From Thunnus maccoyii (Eukaryota > Chordata > Actinopteri > Scombriformes > Scombridae), in assembly GCF_910596095.1 (NCBI RefSeq), contig NC_056550.1, positions 29,220,199 through 29,284,198 of the forward strand: a DNA stretch of 64,000 bases, in the 5' to 3' direction. Within the stretch, counting starts at the first letter, position 1. Each line of letters opens with the position of its first letter. Shown here piece after piece: positions 48,841 to 60,726 of this stretch. Below the pieces are notes generated by a model. It ran no database searches. It was not told the origin of the DNA and worked only from the letters and a program-made list of their open reading frames with translations. The translations under genes were made by a program, and so were the position numbers.

Positions 48841-51797
48841 TTATATCTGACAAATGATGTAAGCATTCAGAGAGCAATCTTGTGACACTCGCCAGACGCC
48901 GTTTTCTGACAGCATGGTGCAGCCCATATCCCCGACAGATCCGTTTGGCTGCCCTTCACCCCATTTGGTGAAGGTCAGACGACGGTTTTTCATATCTGTC
49001 TCAAAATGACCCTCTGCTTTTTTATTGTTGACATAGATCCAGACCATTTTGTCCACTTCACCAAACAGCTGAGTCAGTGCGCTGTTCTCCTCCTCGTTCC
49101 TGGGCAAAGCCAGCTCTAAGTCTTGTTGGGAGCAGAACTCGATGGCCTGGGAGAAAGACCCTCTCTCCTTGTTTGACACAAAGTATTTCTGACCAACTCT
49201 CCGGACAAAGTCGTGCTTTACAGCTGAAAAAAAGAAAACAACATGCCTGATATCAGAAATATATGGAACCCCCCCAAAACATAATATTCTTTTATCTTGT
49301 GCACATAACATATGGATATTGCTGGCACAAGTGATCCATTTTGTTTGCTCCAGTAATTATCTTGTGGACACGACATGCAATCTTGTGAGCACAAGATAAT
49401 AACTTAGAAACCAATACTCTGAAGTTGTGATGAACAAGATAAAACATATCATCTCTCAGGACTTTGGTGGCTCCATAGAAATAAATGAGAGAAGAAATAT
49501 TGTGTTTTCAACAATCCTAAACTGAATTGTCAATTTGGCCCTCTGGCTCATCAACTCTATTCAGAAAGTCTTTGTTAAAACACACTTAGTTTGACATGTT
49601 TGTTCTTCCTCTGACTGAAGATCAATATCATTTCTTTAGCTTCTCAACCGGTTGAAAGAAGGTCATTTGTCCACTTAACCACAAGTTTTTGTTGCTCAAG
49701 ATAAAAAATGTTTTTTAATATTTGCAATTATTTACATGTTTCTGAATTGCCCCATTGAAAAATAAAGCAGTATATACAAACACAGATACATTAATATTAG
49801 TGAAGCCAACTATTGCAACATTTCACTTTCTCAGACAACAAAACGTGATAATCATACATCAGAAATACTTCACTTCCTGTAACACTCACTTGTAGTTCTT
49901 GAATATGATACTTACCCGGCTCCAACTTAGAAAAGCTTTTCTTTAAGGCTTCAAGGTCCTGGTCAACAAAGTCAAGTAGATCTGGATCAAACAAATTAAA
50001 TGCAGTTACTGCCAATAAGTTGGACCTCACATCTGTCACCAGATTGTTACAGATGACAATGACAGACAGTCATTCATTTTTACTGACCATGACAGCAGAC
50101 CAGAGCTAGTAAACCAATCACACATGGACACAATAGCAGGTACACCTTACAATATAATACAATCCAATACAAAGGCCTTCAATATCTTCTGCCTGTATTA
50201 AGTGTACACACTTTTTGTGCAAGATTTGTGTTGAAATTTGAGGTCTGAAATGACTCAACGATCAACAGAAAATTCATTAAAACCCATTTTACATTGATGA
50301 ATCATTTTGTCATTTATCAAACAAAATCATAACTGGTTAATTCCTTGACGCCAGTGTCTCTGACTGAATAAAGACAATTGAATATTACATTAAGCTGCAT
50401 TAAGCTGGGGGACTTGCAAGAGACAATTATTAAAAAGAAGAAGATATCCTGACTTTTAGTGCCAATATAGATCAACCTCCAAAAATACTGAAACTCTCAC
50501 TTCTCACAGTACAACTCAGTGTGTCTTTAATTAGACCCTCTGTGCCTGATCAATGCCCACATCTTTCAAATTCCAAGTCCTCAGTTTGTAACAGGCTCTC
50601 TGATAAACATCTGAAATTAGAAACCAAGATAACCCTGATGACATTCGCTGTTATTTTCTCAGACTTTTCAAATCCCCTTTTAAACACATGTAACTGTTTT
50701 CACAGACTGTGTAGTACTTATCGTGATGAGGACACTGATCTCCATGTGTAAAATTGGGGGTGTATCCCTATAAATGCATTGTATTTTAATATTTACATAC
50801 TATGGCCTCAAAATATAACCAAGTTGAAGTAATATCACACAGAAACAACCTAAACAAAAATCAAACAGTCAAGCTTCAGGAAGGTATTGTTGCTGAACTG
50901 AATTCGTACATGTGTTTACCTTTCTGTGTGTGTTTGTGTGTTTACACATTATCTGACTAGACTCGTGTGTTCATGCGTTCTGAAATTTGCTTTAGATGTA
51001 CTATTACTGCATCCTGCATTTTAGGGAAATGACAAACTGTAATTGTTCAGCTGATGAAAATAATTCAGTACAATTTATATATATATTGTTTAAAGTTTAA
51101 AAAGTTATATAACCTCGTCCACACATTACAGCAGGTCCATCACGTCCAGGGAATCCACGGGCCCCAGCAGGTCCAGCAGGTCCCCCCCGTCCTTGTTCCA
51201 CAAAAGAGCAGGGAAAGAGACATAAAACAAGACTCATAATACATAGCAAAGATTATGCTTGTTGTTTATTTGAAAAAAAATCTATGGATGAAAAATTGAC
51301 ATAATTGCAATGCTCAGATGATTAGGGGGGGAAATGACAGTATTTAGCCTGAGCATGGTGCCAGAGGAAAAGCCATGCTGTAACCTGAAGTCATAAGGGT
51401 TTATCCTCTGATTAGCATGAATGTATTCAGAGATTTGAATATCAGTCTTCTGTGACAGCTGACACACACACAGAGTGAAGAATAAGGAAGGTGACATGAA
51501 AGGATCTGGGGAGGTTTGAGAGAGGTTTCAGGATTGTAGCTAAAAGCAAACTCATCTGTCTGTCCAACTGGTAGGGTTGCCAGATTGTAGAAAACAAATC
51601 ATTGAAGTGTAGACCTAATGTTGTAAGGAGCATGATAGCAGTGAAGTTGCACCCACACCAGGTTTCCCAGGAGATTTTGTCTCACCTGTTGGACCAGGAG
51701 GACCAGGAGGACCAGGAGGACCAGGAGCACCTGGAAGCTGACTGTAGCCAACAGGAGCCATCAGGCAGAAGATGCAGAGCAGGAGACACAGCCTCAT
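48841..51797 (-). CDS. Mannose-binding-lectin-type collectin, gene 3
   Basis: Coding exons are 51797-51686, 51191-51114, 49981-49916 and 49223-48841, all phase 1; the product is 212 residues. The signal peptide differs slightly (LCIFCLMAP). The first collagen exon starts LPGAPG and ends with Thr before the junction Gly, against all GPP in genes 1 and 2. Exon 2 is 78 bp and gives seven triplets (GRGGPAGPAGARGFP, GRDGPA), then VMCGR. The neck ends KLEP instead of KLEL, a Leu to Pro change in the last heptad that could weaken the coiled coil. The lectin domain is identical to that of gene 2, including QPN-GS and WRVSQDC. Splice sites are all intact. Confidence 0.92.
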
Positions 51798-53186
51798 CTT
51801 GTGAATGCAAAACTTCCACGACTTATTCTGGTTGCAGAAAGCGAGCAAGATTTTCTGATGCAGTGATTAGAAAAACATTACTTAAACATTACTGGTAACC
51901 TGTTTGTCTTTGTAATCAGTAATACATCCCACTGGAATCAAAATGTTCTTAAACATATTCTCTGAATACATATTTGAAATATAGTTAAGGATTTTCCTAT
52001 TTTCAGGCCCCACAAGGAATAGTATTTCATCATAATGTACATCCATTAATTTAAAGTCTATAAATCAAAGGTGTTCTGCTCAGTCTGTAGCAAAGTAAGA
52101 ATTACCACTTCATTACAAATGATATGACTCTAATAGTTCCAGCTGGTTGTGATACTTCAGGAAAAACTGATGAAATTTTCAGGGCAATTAAAGCATCTCA
52201 ATAACACTAAATCTAGTACCAAAACGTAATAAACAGAAAGGAACTCACCGTATAAACCAGGAGTGATCTGCAGGATATTCCACTTTTTTACTGCCTCCAA
52301 AGAAAAATGACCAAGAATGTGTTTCGAGCTTATGTGTGAGAAACTTAGTCCAGAGTGAACAACGGATGTTGTGGTTTATGTTGATGATATCATGTGGTAT
52401 ATGATACAGAAGATAGAAGAAAAGCTGAGTCTTAGAGCCCCCTTCAAGTTTAACCAGCAGTTCTGTGAGACTGCAGAGCTTATTGTGGAAGGATTTCCTT
52501 TCAAATGAACTCACAAACAATATTTCTCTATAATTAAATAAATAATAAATTACAAGTACGTTTACACACTGCACAGTACATCAGGGGCGCCGGATTCATT
52601 ACAGAAGTGCGGGGGCCAAAAAGTTTCTGTGTGTGTGTTTCACGGACACAGACGCACTCCACATGTGCGCACTAATAAACATGGTTGCAACTTGATAACT
52701 TTCCAGAGTTGTGAATATTACTGCTGTGCAGTGTTTTTCTGATCAGTCTTTAAACCCAATAATCTGTTACTCTAACCTGCTGCTGGATCATATTTCATCG
52801 TCTCACCGACACTTTAAACAACACGCCTGCACCAACGCAGCCCCTTATTGTTTTACACAGGACTGCTTTTTCACCATGAGGGCTTCTTTATTACAAACAA
52901 TGCCGCCATACAAACCTGGAATCTGTGTAACAGCTGATCTCTTTATATAAAGTCAATGGTGTGGATTAGTAGCAGAACACTGAACATTAATTACCGTCAG
53001 ATCCTGACTGATCCTTTTAATGAAGTTACCGTTGTTGTGCCACGTGCGTAAATGCGCACATCACTCTGTCAATTTAAAGATGCACTTATCGTTTCTGCTG
53101 CTGTGGGATGCTGCAGGTGTTTAATAAAGTCAAAGGAAAGAATCTGATGCACAGCAGCTGTGAGCAACAAACAGAACATCAGTACT
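51798..53186. other. Upstream region of collectin gene 3
   Basis: Equivalent to 13639-15040, including the candidate 5' untranslated exon donor (52248/52249, minus strand). No other gene was seen. Confidence 0.55.
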
Positions 53187-53665
53187 GTAATAAATCTGAG
53201 TTCAGACAGAAACCAGAACTTATATGGGATAAATGACAGAGACCTCAGAATAATCGACACCAGACCATCAGAGTATCAAGAAAAATAGAAATCTTTATTA
53301 AGTAAACACCAATAAAAAGAAGGGGCTTCGGAGTTTCACTAAATAGGATAGTTATGCCACTTGAGGGGGAGTCAGGGCTGGCCACACTATAAAATTTCAC
53401 ACCACCATCCAAAGATGCAAGACACTACAAGGATAAGAGCACATCACCACAACTTCAGGAAATGCCTGGGAGCACACCACACTGCACACAGTGGAGTCGC
53501 ACGTCTACTTTAAGAAAGAGGGTGGGGCCAATACAAGACCTCCCCCCACCCGGGACCCAACTCAATCCCACCCAGCCTCTCTCCTGTCCCCACAGCAATA
53601 AAATACAACAACAAATACACAATACATACAAGTTAAAATATATACTAAACTTGCGTGGTCGACGT
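53187..53665. mobile_element. Copy 3-specific 479-bp segment of unknown type
   Basis: Homology to the other copies stops at 53186 and resumes at 53666, at the point matching 38169. The segment has GTGGGGCC and CCACCCGGGACCC blocks and an AATAAA near 53597. It might be an LTR fragment, but neither its ends nor a primer-binding site can be defined. Confidence 0.4.
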
Positions 53666-53836
53666 AATTCTTAAGCAGTCTCCTTGAGACTCCAGCTGTC
53701 TGTGATGTTTTGGGGAGGGCAGAAACCTCTCTGATAGAGGGTATATCAGCATTGCCATGGTTACCAAGGTCAGAGGAGGCTTTCCTTGACAACACAGATA
53801 AGTGGATGACACAGACTTAGTATTTGTAGAAATAAG

Positions 53837-54480
53837 TTGGGGTGCTATAATTGGGAGTCAATTGGAGCCAGGGATTTCTTGGAGCCAGCATCCAGCAGCT
53901 GTTGGTGGTATTGCTCTTTAAGGTGCTTCCGCATTGACTTCAGCCTCAAGCCTGGTAGTTGCCACTTACACAACCCAGTCCTTCCACTGGTTTCACGTTA
54001 TTCTACTGACTTGGTGACAGTTGGTGGCAGCAGTAATGCACAAAGTAGTGCAGCAGTGTGTCAACAAAGATCTTTACAAGAAAACTACACAGGGTATCTT
54101 TAACTGTACAGTCCTCCCTCATGTCGAATGTGGCGACAGTGTGGTTTGAATCGCTAATGATAGGCTACATACAACGATAAGCGTGCTTGTTGAAAAATGG
54201 AAAATAAAAACGTCTTGCATTCATGTATGTCAGCCACTGTCAAATCAGTAGCGCATCACAGAACATGATTTCAGTAGAAGGTGCTGTTAAACAACCTCTT
54301 TCCAAAAAAACGTTTGAGTTTATTAAACGCCTGCAGCGATCCCACTGCAGCAGAAACGAGAAGTGCGTCTCCCTGTTCAGAGACACTCTGTGGGCATTTA
54401 CTCAAGAGGCACAGCAGCAGCTCAACTTCATTGATTATTTAAATCTCCCGACACGATCGATCAGGATCTAATGTTATAAT
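53837..54480 (-). repeat. Inverted, diverged relic of the array unit
   Basis: From about 53905 the sequence is the reverse complement of the unit: 53905-54100 matches 38594-38790, 54105-54225 matches about 37985-38090, and 54225-54360 matches scattered parts of about 14930-15900 at lower similarity. It includes the 53-bp segment that copy 1 lacks. The direct array therefore ends in a head-to-head older piece. Confidence 0.8.
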
Positions 54481-55774
54481 TGATGTTCTGTGTTCGTCTA
54501 CACATCTGAAAGGTCACACACACACACACACACAGTCCGCATTCATACAATGAAATTGTTTGGAGTAAAGCAGCCGTCCTCCTGATAAATCCTGAGCTCC
54601 ATGAGAGCTGTCTAAACATATTTCAGAAGCTGAGAGTTTAATTCTGTTTCCTCTGGAGAGTTTCCTCTGTCCTGTCAAGTTGATCGTTTTTAGACAAATC
54701 TAACCGACATGTGCAGGTCCTTCAGGCTGCAGGGAGCTGTCTACTGCCGCCGCTCTGCCTCCCAGCGGAGAGAGAGCTGAAGATCTAATCTATCATTGGA
54801 CCAACTCAGTGTTAATATTGCACTCTGGTTGTTGATTGGTTAGGGAGGAGCGTCATTTTACGTGTCTTGGCCAATCATAGATAAGCATTCCGTCCACCAC
54901 TTCACACACACACACACACACACACTGCTCTTTCTCCTCCCGTCCTGCAGGTGTCTCTGTTCAAGTATTTTAAACAGAATTTTAATAATGGATTTTTTTC
55001 CAAAGAAGAGAGAAAAATATTTTATAAATAGTACTGAGATTTGGTAATGGTTTATTTCAACCAAATATTCTTTTTTATATTTTGATCTCCCTCTGCCTCC
55101 TCTGGAATATATACTATATGAATGTAAGAAATATTCCTGTTTAAATCATTTTCTTTATTTATGGATGATGAGACTTTGGAATTGTAATGTTCCATTTTCT
55201 TCAAAAATACAAAAAAATATAGATTTTTATTTGTAAATTTACATTTGTGAAAGAGATATTTTACCATAATATTACTCAGATTTATTCCTCATGGAAAATA
55301 TATAAACTTTATAATTATATACTGTACATTGGAACCAAGCTCAATATTTGTAAAGGAGACTTTTCGTCTGATTTAATAACTTTAATATTTTTGTAAAGCA
55401 GATGTGCATCATCAAAATGAAAGAGATTTTGAAATTACAGTTACTGAAAAAACTCAGTTTTGTTTTTAAACTTCTTTTGAATTGATTGAAAAGAAATGTA
55501 TTTTACCTCATTAGATATGATAAAACCGCTTTTTATATTGTCATTCATATGTGATATTACACATTATTGTATTATTATTGTATAATTGAAGACAAACAAA
55601 TCATCATTTGTACATGATTAAAATACTACAGTTATTCCAAATGTGGATGTTTTGGGGAGAGAAGCTAAATGTGTCCATTTATCTCGACATATATGTTGCC
55701 GTAACATAGGATCAAAACCATATTTAATAAAAATACTGTGTTGTAATGTTGTAATGTTTTACAGCGTCCTGGCT
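54481..55774. other. AT-rich single-copy segment
   Basis: Two short (CA)n tracts lie at about 54516-54533 and 54903-54926. The stretch 55050-55740 is very AT-rich. No gene was recognised. Confidence 0.6.
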
Positions 55775-56153
55775 GCCGGTGTTACACCGTATTTGGTTAC
55801 CCATCAGATTCTGTGACCTGCGGTGTTGGAAGAAATATTCAGACCCTTTACTTAAGTAAAAGTATCTGATATATTAAATAAATTTAACAAAGTACATCAT
55901 TAATACTGATGAGTCAGTGCATAAGCAGCATTTTAATATATCAGTCACAGTCCGATTTCCTGGAAAATTAGTACTTTCACCTCAGTATTTTAAGTAAATT
56001 TAGCTGGTAATACTTCGAGTTTTACTTGTAACGAAGTATTTTGACATTGTGGCATCGATAAGCTACTTTTACTTAAGTAAAGGATCTGATTACTTCTTCC
56101 AACAGTGCAGGTCACAGAATCTGATGGGTCACCAAATACGGTGTAACACCGGC
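55775..56153. mobile_element. Nested foldback element upstream of ube2m
   Basis: Near-perfect 47-bp arms face each other at 55775-55821 and 56107-56153 (GCCGGTGTTACACCGTATTT and complement). Between them lies a second inverted-repeat element with ends TGTTGGAAGAA and CTTTACTTAAGTAAAAGTA. No coding capacity is seen. It ends 192 bp before the ube2m start codon, so it may overlap the promoter or 5' untranslated region. Confidence 0.85.
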
Positions 56154-56345
56154 TAGCTCGCAGCGCTAGGTGTTAGCCCGGCGCCAGCAGCTGTCCTCGG
56201 TGTGATTAGCAAAGACGCACCGGCTCGGCTCGTCCCTCCTCCCGGTGCTGTTCGGACGGATCTGACTGCTGAGACTCCCGCAGACACGGACGCGGCGCAT
56301 AGAAGCGACACACAGTACAGACGTCCGATTACCCAACAACTGAAG

Positions 56346-59300
56346 ATGATTAAGCTCTTTTCCCTGAAGCAGCAGAAGAAAGACGAGGAATCTGCTGGAG
56401 GAAACAGGAGCGGATCCGGGGGGAAGAAAGCCAGCGCGGCCCAGCTGCGGATACAGAAAGGTAGGCTGGAGAGCCCCGCGGACACTCGGTTAGCTGCCCT
56501 GACTGCTCACCAATAAACCCCAGAGGGACACGACCCCCTCTTAGTTCCCAGGACACATTAACACAGGCTGTAAAATTATTATTATCATTATTATAACTCT
56601 CAGGCTAACAGCTAGCATGCTAACTGCTCAGCTAACGGCTAGCTTGTGCTATATTTGAAAACAAAACGCAGACAGCCATCAGACGCATGTTAGCCCGCAG
56701 CTAACACCAAACAACACAAAACACGGGACACAATCTGCTGCTAACTGCTCTCTCACCAACAGTCAACAACAGCCAGACATCATATCGTTATTTAGGATGG
56801 TTTATAGCGGAGCTAGCTATCAGCAGGTAGCTGCCAGCTAACTTGCTGTGTCAGCTTTCTGCTTAATTGTCTACAGGATGACAAACTTCTTCTCCACATC
56901 TGGACAGATTTTAGTGACGATAAAATGTCTAAATGTACAGCTTTGGTGCAAAATAACTGATATCTGAGTGATTTCTCAGTGAGTTATAACTGAAGACAAA
57001 AAAACTGAGATGTATCAGCTGATCAGAAGCAAACTGCAGACAGATCTGACAGGTGGAGGTGAAACAGTGACAGAGACTGTTGTCAGCAGGTTATTTGTTT
57101 GTTTGTCTCTCACAACAGGGAGACACCGATCAATCATTATTGGCACCCAGAGGTGGAAGAAGTACTCAGTAAAAGTACCAACACAGTAATGTAAAGATAC
57201 TCCTTTACAAATAAAAGTCCTCCATGAAAAATCCTACTACAGTAAAAGTACATAAGTATTATGAGCTTGATGTAGTTAAAGTATTGCAGTAAAAGTACAT
57301 AAGTATTATGAGCTTGATGTAGTTAAAGTATTGCAGTAAAAGTACATAAGTATTATGAGCTTGATGTAGTTAAAGTATTGCAGTAAAAGTACATAAGTAT
57401 TATGAGCTTGATGTAGTTAAAGTATTGCAGTAAAAGTACATAAGTATTATGAGCTTGATGTAGTTAAAGTATTGCAGTAAAAGTACATAAGTATTATGAG
57501 CTTGATGTAGTTAAAGTATTGCAGTAAAAGTACATAAGTATTATGAGCTTGATGTAGTTAAAGTATTGCAGTAAAAGTACATAAGTATTATGAGCTTGAT
57601 GTAGTTAAAGTATTGCAGTAAAAGTACATAAGTATTATGAGCTTGATGTAGTTAAAGTATTGCAGTAAAAGTAGTGGTTTGGTCCCTCTGACTGATATAT
57701 TATTATATATGACATCATTAGATTATTAATAGTGAAGCATCAGTGTTAGAGCAGCATGTTACTGTTGTAGCTGCTGGAGGTGGAGCTAGTTTACACTACT
57801 TTATATACAGTTAGCTAGTTTAGTCCAGTGGTTCCCAACCTAGGGGTCGGGCCCCTCCAAAGGGTCAGCAGATAAATCTGAGGGGTGGTGAGATGATTAA
57901 TGGGAGAGGAAAGAAGAAAAAACAAAGTTCTGATACACAAATCTGTTTTCAGTTTTTGGCCTTTTTCTCTAATCTTTGATTTTTGCTGAAATATTGGATC
58001 ATTTGAACATTTATTGAAATGAAAGCATGTGAGAAGTTTAGAGGGAAAAATCACTATTTGGTGGAGCTGTTAACAACTCATAGACATGTGAAATGTGACC
58101 CCGACTACACACTGCTTTTTGTAAGACGTCAAAAGCCAAAAAGGTTGGAAACCACTGGTTTCATCTTTAACAATGTGTTGTATTTTAAAAGCTTGTTATA
58201 TTATCCATTGTGTCAAATCTTCATCTGAAAAGTAACTAAAGCTGTCAAATAAATGTAGTGGAGTAGAAAGTACAATATTTCCCTCTGAAATGTAGAAAGT
58301 AGCATCACATGGAAATACTCAAGTAAAGTACAAGTACCTCTAAACTGTACTTAAGCATAATACTACAGTAAATGTACTTAGTTACTTTCCACCACTGTTG
58401 GCACCAATATTAAGCTCATTATTATAAACAGTGAATATATAAAATCTTCGGGTCTGTTTTGTGAGATCAACTGAGAGAAAGAAAACAAACGATCACAGTG
58501 AGACACTCCGGTCGCCTTCCTGAGTTCAGTTAACTGAGGTTGAACTAAACATATCTGAGATCTGCTCTGTCGAGAAGAGAAGTGATAAACTGAGGCAGCT
58601 ATAAATAAAAACGATAGAATCTAGTTCTCGTCTTGTTTCTGCTTTTTCGTACAGAACACAGTGAGGTGTTCGGTATTTATCGCCTGTAAAGATAAACTGC
58701 AGCGAGCAGTGTGAGAATAAAGACGTCAGACGTGATGGTTGCATGTAGAGCTGCAACTAACGGATCAGTGTTTCCCAAAGACGACGTCATCAAGTGTCTC
58801 GTTTTGTCCACGAAGATCTTCAGTTTACTGTCACAGAGATATTCACATTTAACAAGCTGCAATCAGAGAATTTGGACTTTTTCTTCTTAAAAAAAAATGA
58901 CTCAAAATGATTAATTGATTATCAAAATAGTTGGCAATTAAGTAATAGTTGGCATCTAATCGATTCATTGACTAATCATTGCAGCTCTAGTTCTGCACTC
59001 TAACGCAGGAAACTCACTTTTATCTCTACTTTCTGTTCCAGTTGCTTCACATGCTGATTAAAAGTCAGACTGCTGTTAAACCAAAGTCACAGATGTTCAG
59101 TTTCAGAGCTGCGGGAGCGACGCGTCACAGAAGTCACGGTTCAGATCGTATCACCGGTTTGAGACACAGATCGGATCAGAGATCAATCTGACTTTCCATT
59201 TATTCAGTAAAACACTCAAAGCAAAGAACTTCTGCCGGTGATCTTAAATGAAAACAACACTCAAGATGTCCAATGTTCAAATAAAATCTTTGTTGTTAAA

Positions 59301-60688
59301 TTAAAGTACAGTATGAGGCCTGATGCCTTCTTCCTTTAAACAAGGTAGTGAATGAAACAAACCACTAACATCAGTTAGACAGCTGATCAGCTGCAGCACG
59401 TTAAACATCATGTTAACGAACCTGCAGACGTCACTTCAGACTCGTTAGCTGCTGGTTAGCTCGTTAGCTGCTGGTTAGCTCGTTAGCTACTGGTTAGCTC
59501 GTTAGCTGCTGCTTAGCTCGTTTCTCTGCAGAATCCTCGTTAGCGACGTGCTGTCTGTCTGTGACTTATAGCCACAGCAGTTTGTTTACTTTGTCTCCAA
59601 CGAGACGTTAAAATTTGCAGTTAATCTGCGGTTCACATGCGTGCTGAACCGTGGGGGGGGGGATCAATACGATCACCGATCAACTACGATCCATTACATC
59701 ACTGTTCATCTGGGTTCTGGAGGATAAAACTCATTTTATCAGCGTTCATACTACAGGTTGATGATCTGCAGCACAACAAGCTGCACATGCTCAGTAGCGT
59801 CTGTCGTACACAGAACTGCTCTCCAGAGACTGAAAACGTGATGCTGTTACAAACTAACGAGACCAAACTCTTGATGATGAAGGATCATGTGACCCAGAGC
59901 AGCGCTGAGACTCACTGACGGGTTTTTAATCAGATTTATCAGCTTTGATACAAACACAGTACCTGTCAGTAGATCAGTTGATTGTTGGTTTGGATCCAAA
60001 CATGAAGACAAATATAGAAAATCATCAGAATGATCCTTTAAGGTCAGCAGGACCACAAGTCAGCCGCTACTGAAGAATCAAATGTTTTACCAGATGACTT
60101 TCAGAGCTGCGACTGTTTTATAATCAACATTTTCTGCTGACAGCTTCTCACATGTGAAGATTTGAAGCTTTTCTGTGACATTAAACTGAAGAATCTTCAG
60201 ATTTCTGACTGTTGATGAGACAAAACAAGACGTCACCTTCAGCTTTAAGAAGCATTTTAACCATTTTCTGACATTTCACAGACAAAATGATTAACGGAGT
60301 AAATAAATCTGCAGAATCATCAATATTGACGATAATCATTTAGTCTGTTTTTTTAATACAGGAAGTGAATTTCTAACCCCAGCTGTAGTTGAGACTGACC
60401 TCAGATCAGCTGGTGTCGCCTCGTCTGCGTCTGTTCAGCTCAGATAAAGATGACAGCTGATGATGATGATAAACTCTCTCGCTGTCACGACTTTAAAAGT
60501 GTTTTTAAAGCTGTTGGATTTGTGATGTTGACAGGAAGTCAGCTGATCCGTGTGAAGCGTCTCTAACTGTGTGTTTGTGTGTTTGTGTGTCAGACATCAA
60601 TGAGTTGAACCTGCCAAAGACGTGTGAGATCAACTTCCCCGATGACGATGACCTCCTCAACTTCAGACTCATCATCTCACCAGACGAG
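56346..60688 (+). CDS. ube2m: NEDD8-conjugating enzyme UBC12, first two coding exons (partial)
   Basis: Exon 1 is 56346-56460 ([12 protein letters not shown] start, [12 protein letters not shown] end, donor gtaggc, phase 1). Exon 2 is 60594-60688 ([20 protein letters not shown], then [12 protein letters not shown], acceptor gtgtcag, donor gtgcgt). Together they give 70 residues that match vertebrate UBE2M closely. The family takes NEDD8 from the UBA3-NAE1 E1 and passes it to cullins with RBX1 and DCN1-type ligases. The N-terminal extension seen here, with Phe5 and Leu7, is the part known to dock on UBA3, and the Met-Ile end is the acetylated DCN1 ligand. The catalytic Cys (about residue 111 of 183) lies in later exons, beyond 64000; no GFYKSGK exon occurs in the remaining 3.3 kb. 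The 5' end is GC-rich. Confidence 0.96.
57148..58397. mobile_element. hAT-type non-autonomous element in ube2m intron 1
   Basis: It begins CAGAGGTGGAAGAAGTAC and ends TACTTTCCACCACTG, flanked by a perfect 8-bp duplication TTGGCACC (57140-57147 and 58398-58405), diagnostic of hAT insertion. At 1250 bp it has no transposase. A minisatellite lies inside (57251-57673), followed by a GGTTCCCAACCTAGGGGTCG segment that itself looks like a second hAT-related end. Confidence 0.92.
57251..57673. repeat. Minisatellite, nine 47-bp units
   Basis: Nine essentially identical head-to-tail units begin at 57251 with CATAAGTATTATGAGCTTGA. The unit is made from the internal sequence of the hAT-type element around it, so it arose by tandem expansion after or during insertion. 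Confidence 0.96.
58746..58989. mobile_element. Short hAT-like element (TAGAGCTGCAACTAACG ends)
   Basis: The ends TAGAGCTGCAACTAACG and CATTGCAGCTCTA are inverted. The interior (GTTTCCCAAAG, TTTGTCCACGAAGATCTTCAG, GATTATCAAAATAGTTGGC) is a pattern I know from a very common teleost short repeat. A related, more diverged segment lies at 60101-60343. Confidence 0.75.
59442..59520. repeat. Short tandem repeat, about four 19-bp units
   Basis: Units of TCGTTAGCTGCTGGTTAGC with one or two changes, inside ube2m intron 1. Confidence 0.85.
60101..60343. mobile_element. Diverged hAT-like short element in ube2m intron 1
   Basis: It contains TCAGAGCTGCGACT, GATGAGACAAAACAAGACGTC, CATTTTCTGACATTTCACAGAC and AAATGATTAACGG, all characteristic of the same family as 58746-58989. 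The ends are degraded. Confidence 0.55.

Positions 60689-60726
<38 letters not shown>

Larger units (their letters stand above)
40387..53815 (+). repeat. Tandem array unit, copy 3 (rearranged, shortened)
   Basis: This third direct repeat has deletions at about 40687 (loss of the segment matching 312-1067 of copy 1) and at about 41010 (loss of the left end and first exons of the P2X7-domain element). It keeps the element's right end (to 44012), a gag-like relic and collectin gene 3. The segment between the collectin gene and the unit's end is largely replaced by a 479-bp sequence at 53187-53665. Direct homology stops at about 53815. Confidence 0.9.

Noticed and set aside
54223-54471. 82-residue plus-strand frame with KKTFEFIKRLQ
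   Set aside because: The sequence is the reverse complement of diverged unit sequence around 14930-15900, so the frame is most likely accidental.
57251-57673. Regularly spaced 47-bp repeats as a CRISPR-like array
   Set aside because: Units are head to tail with no unique spacers, in a fish intron, and made from a hAT-type element.
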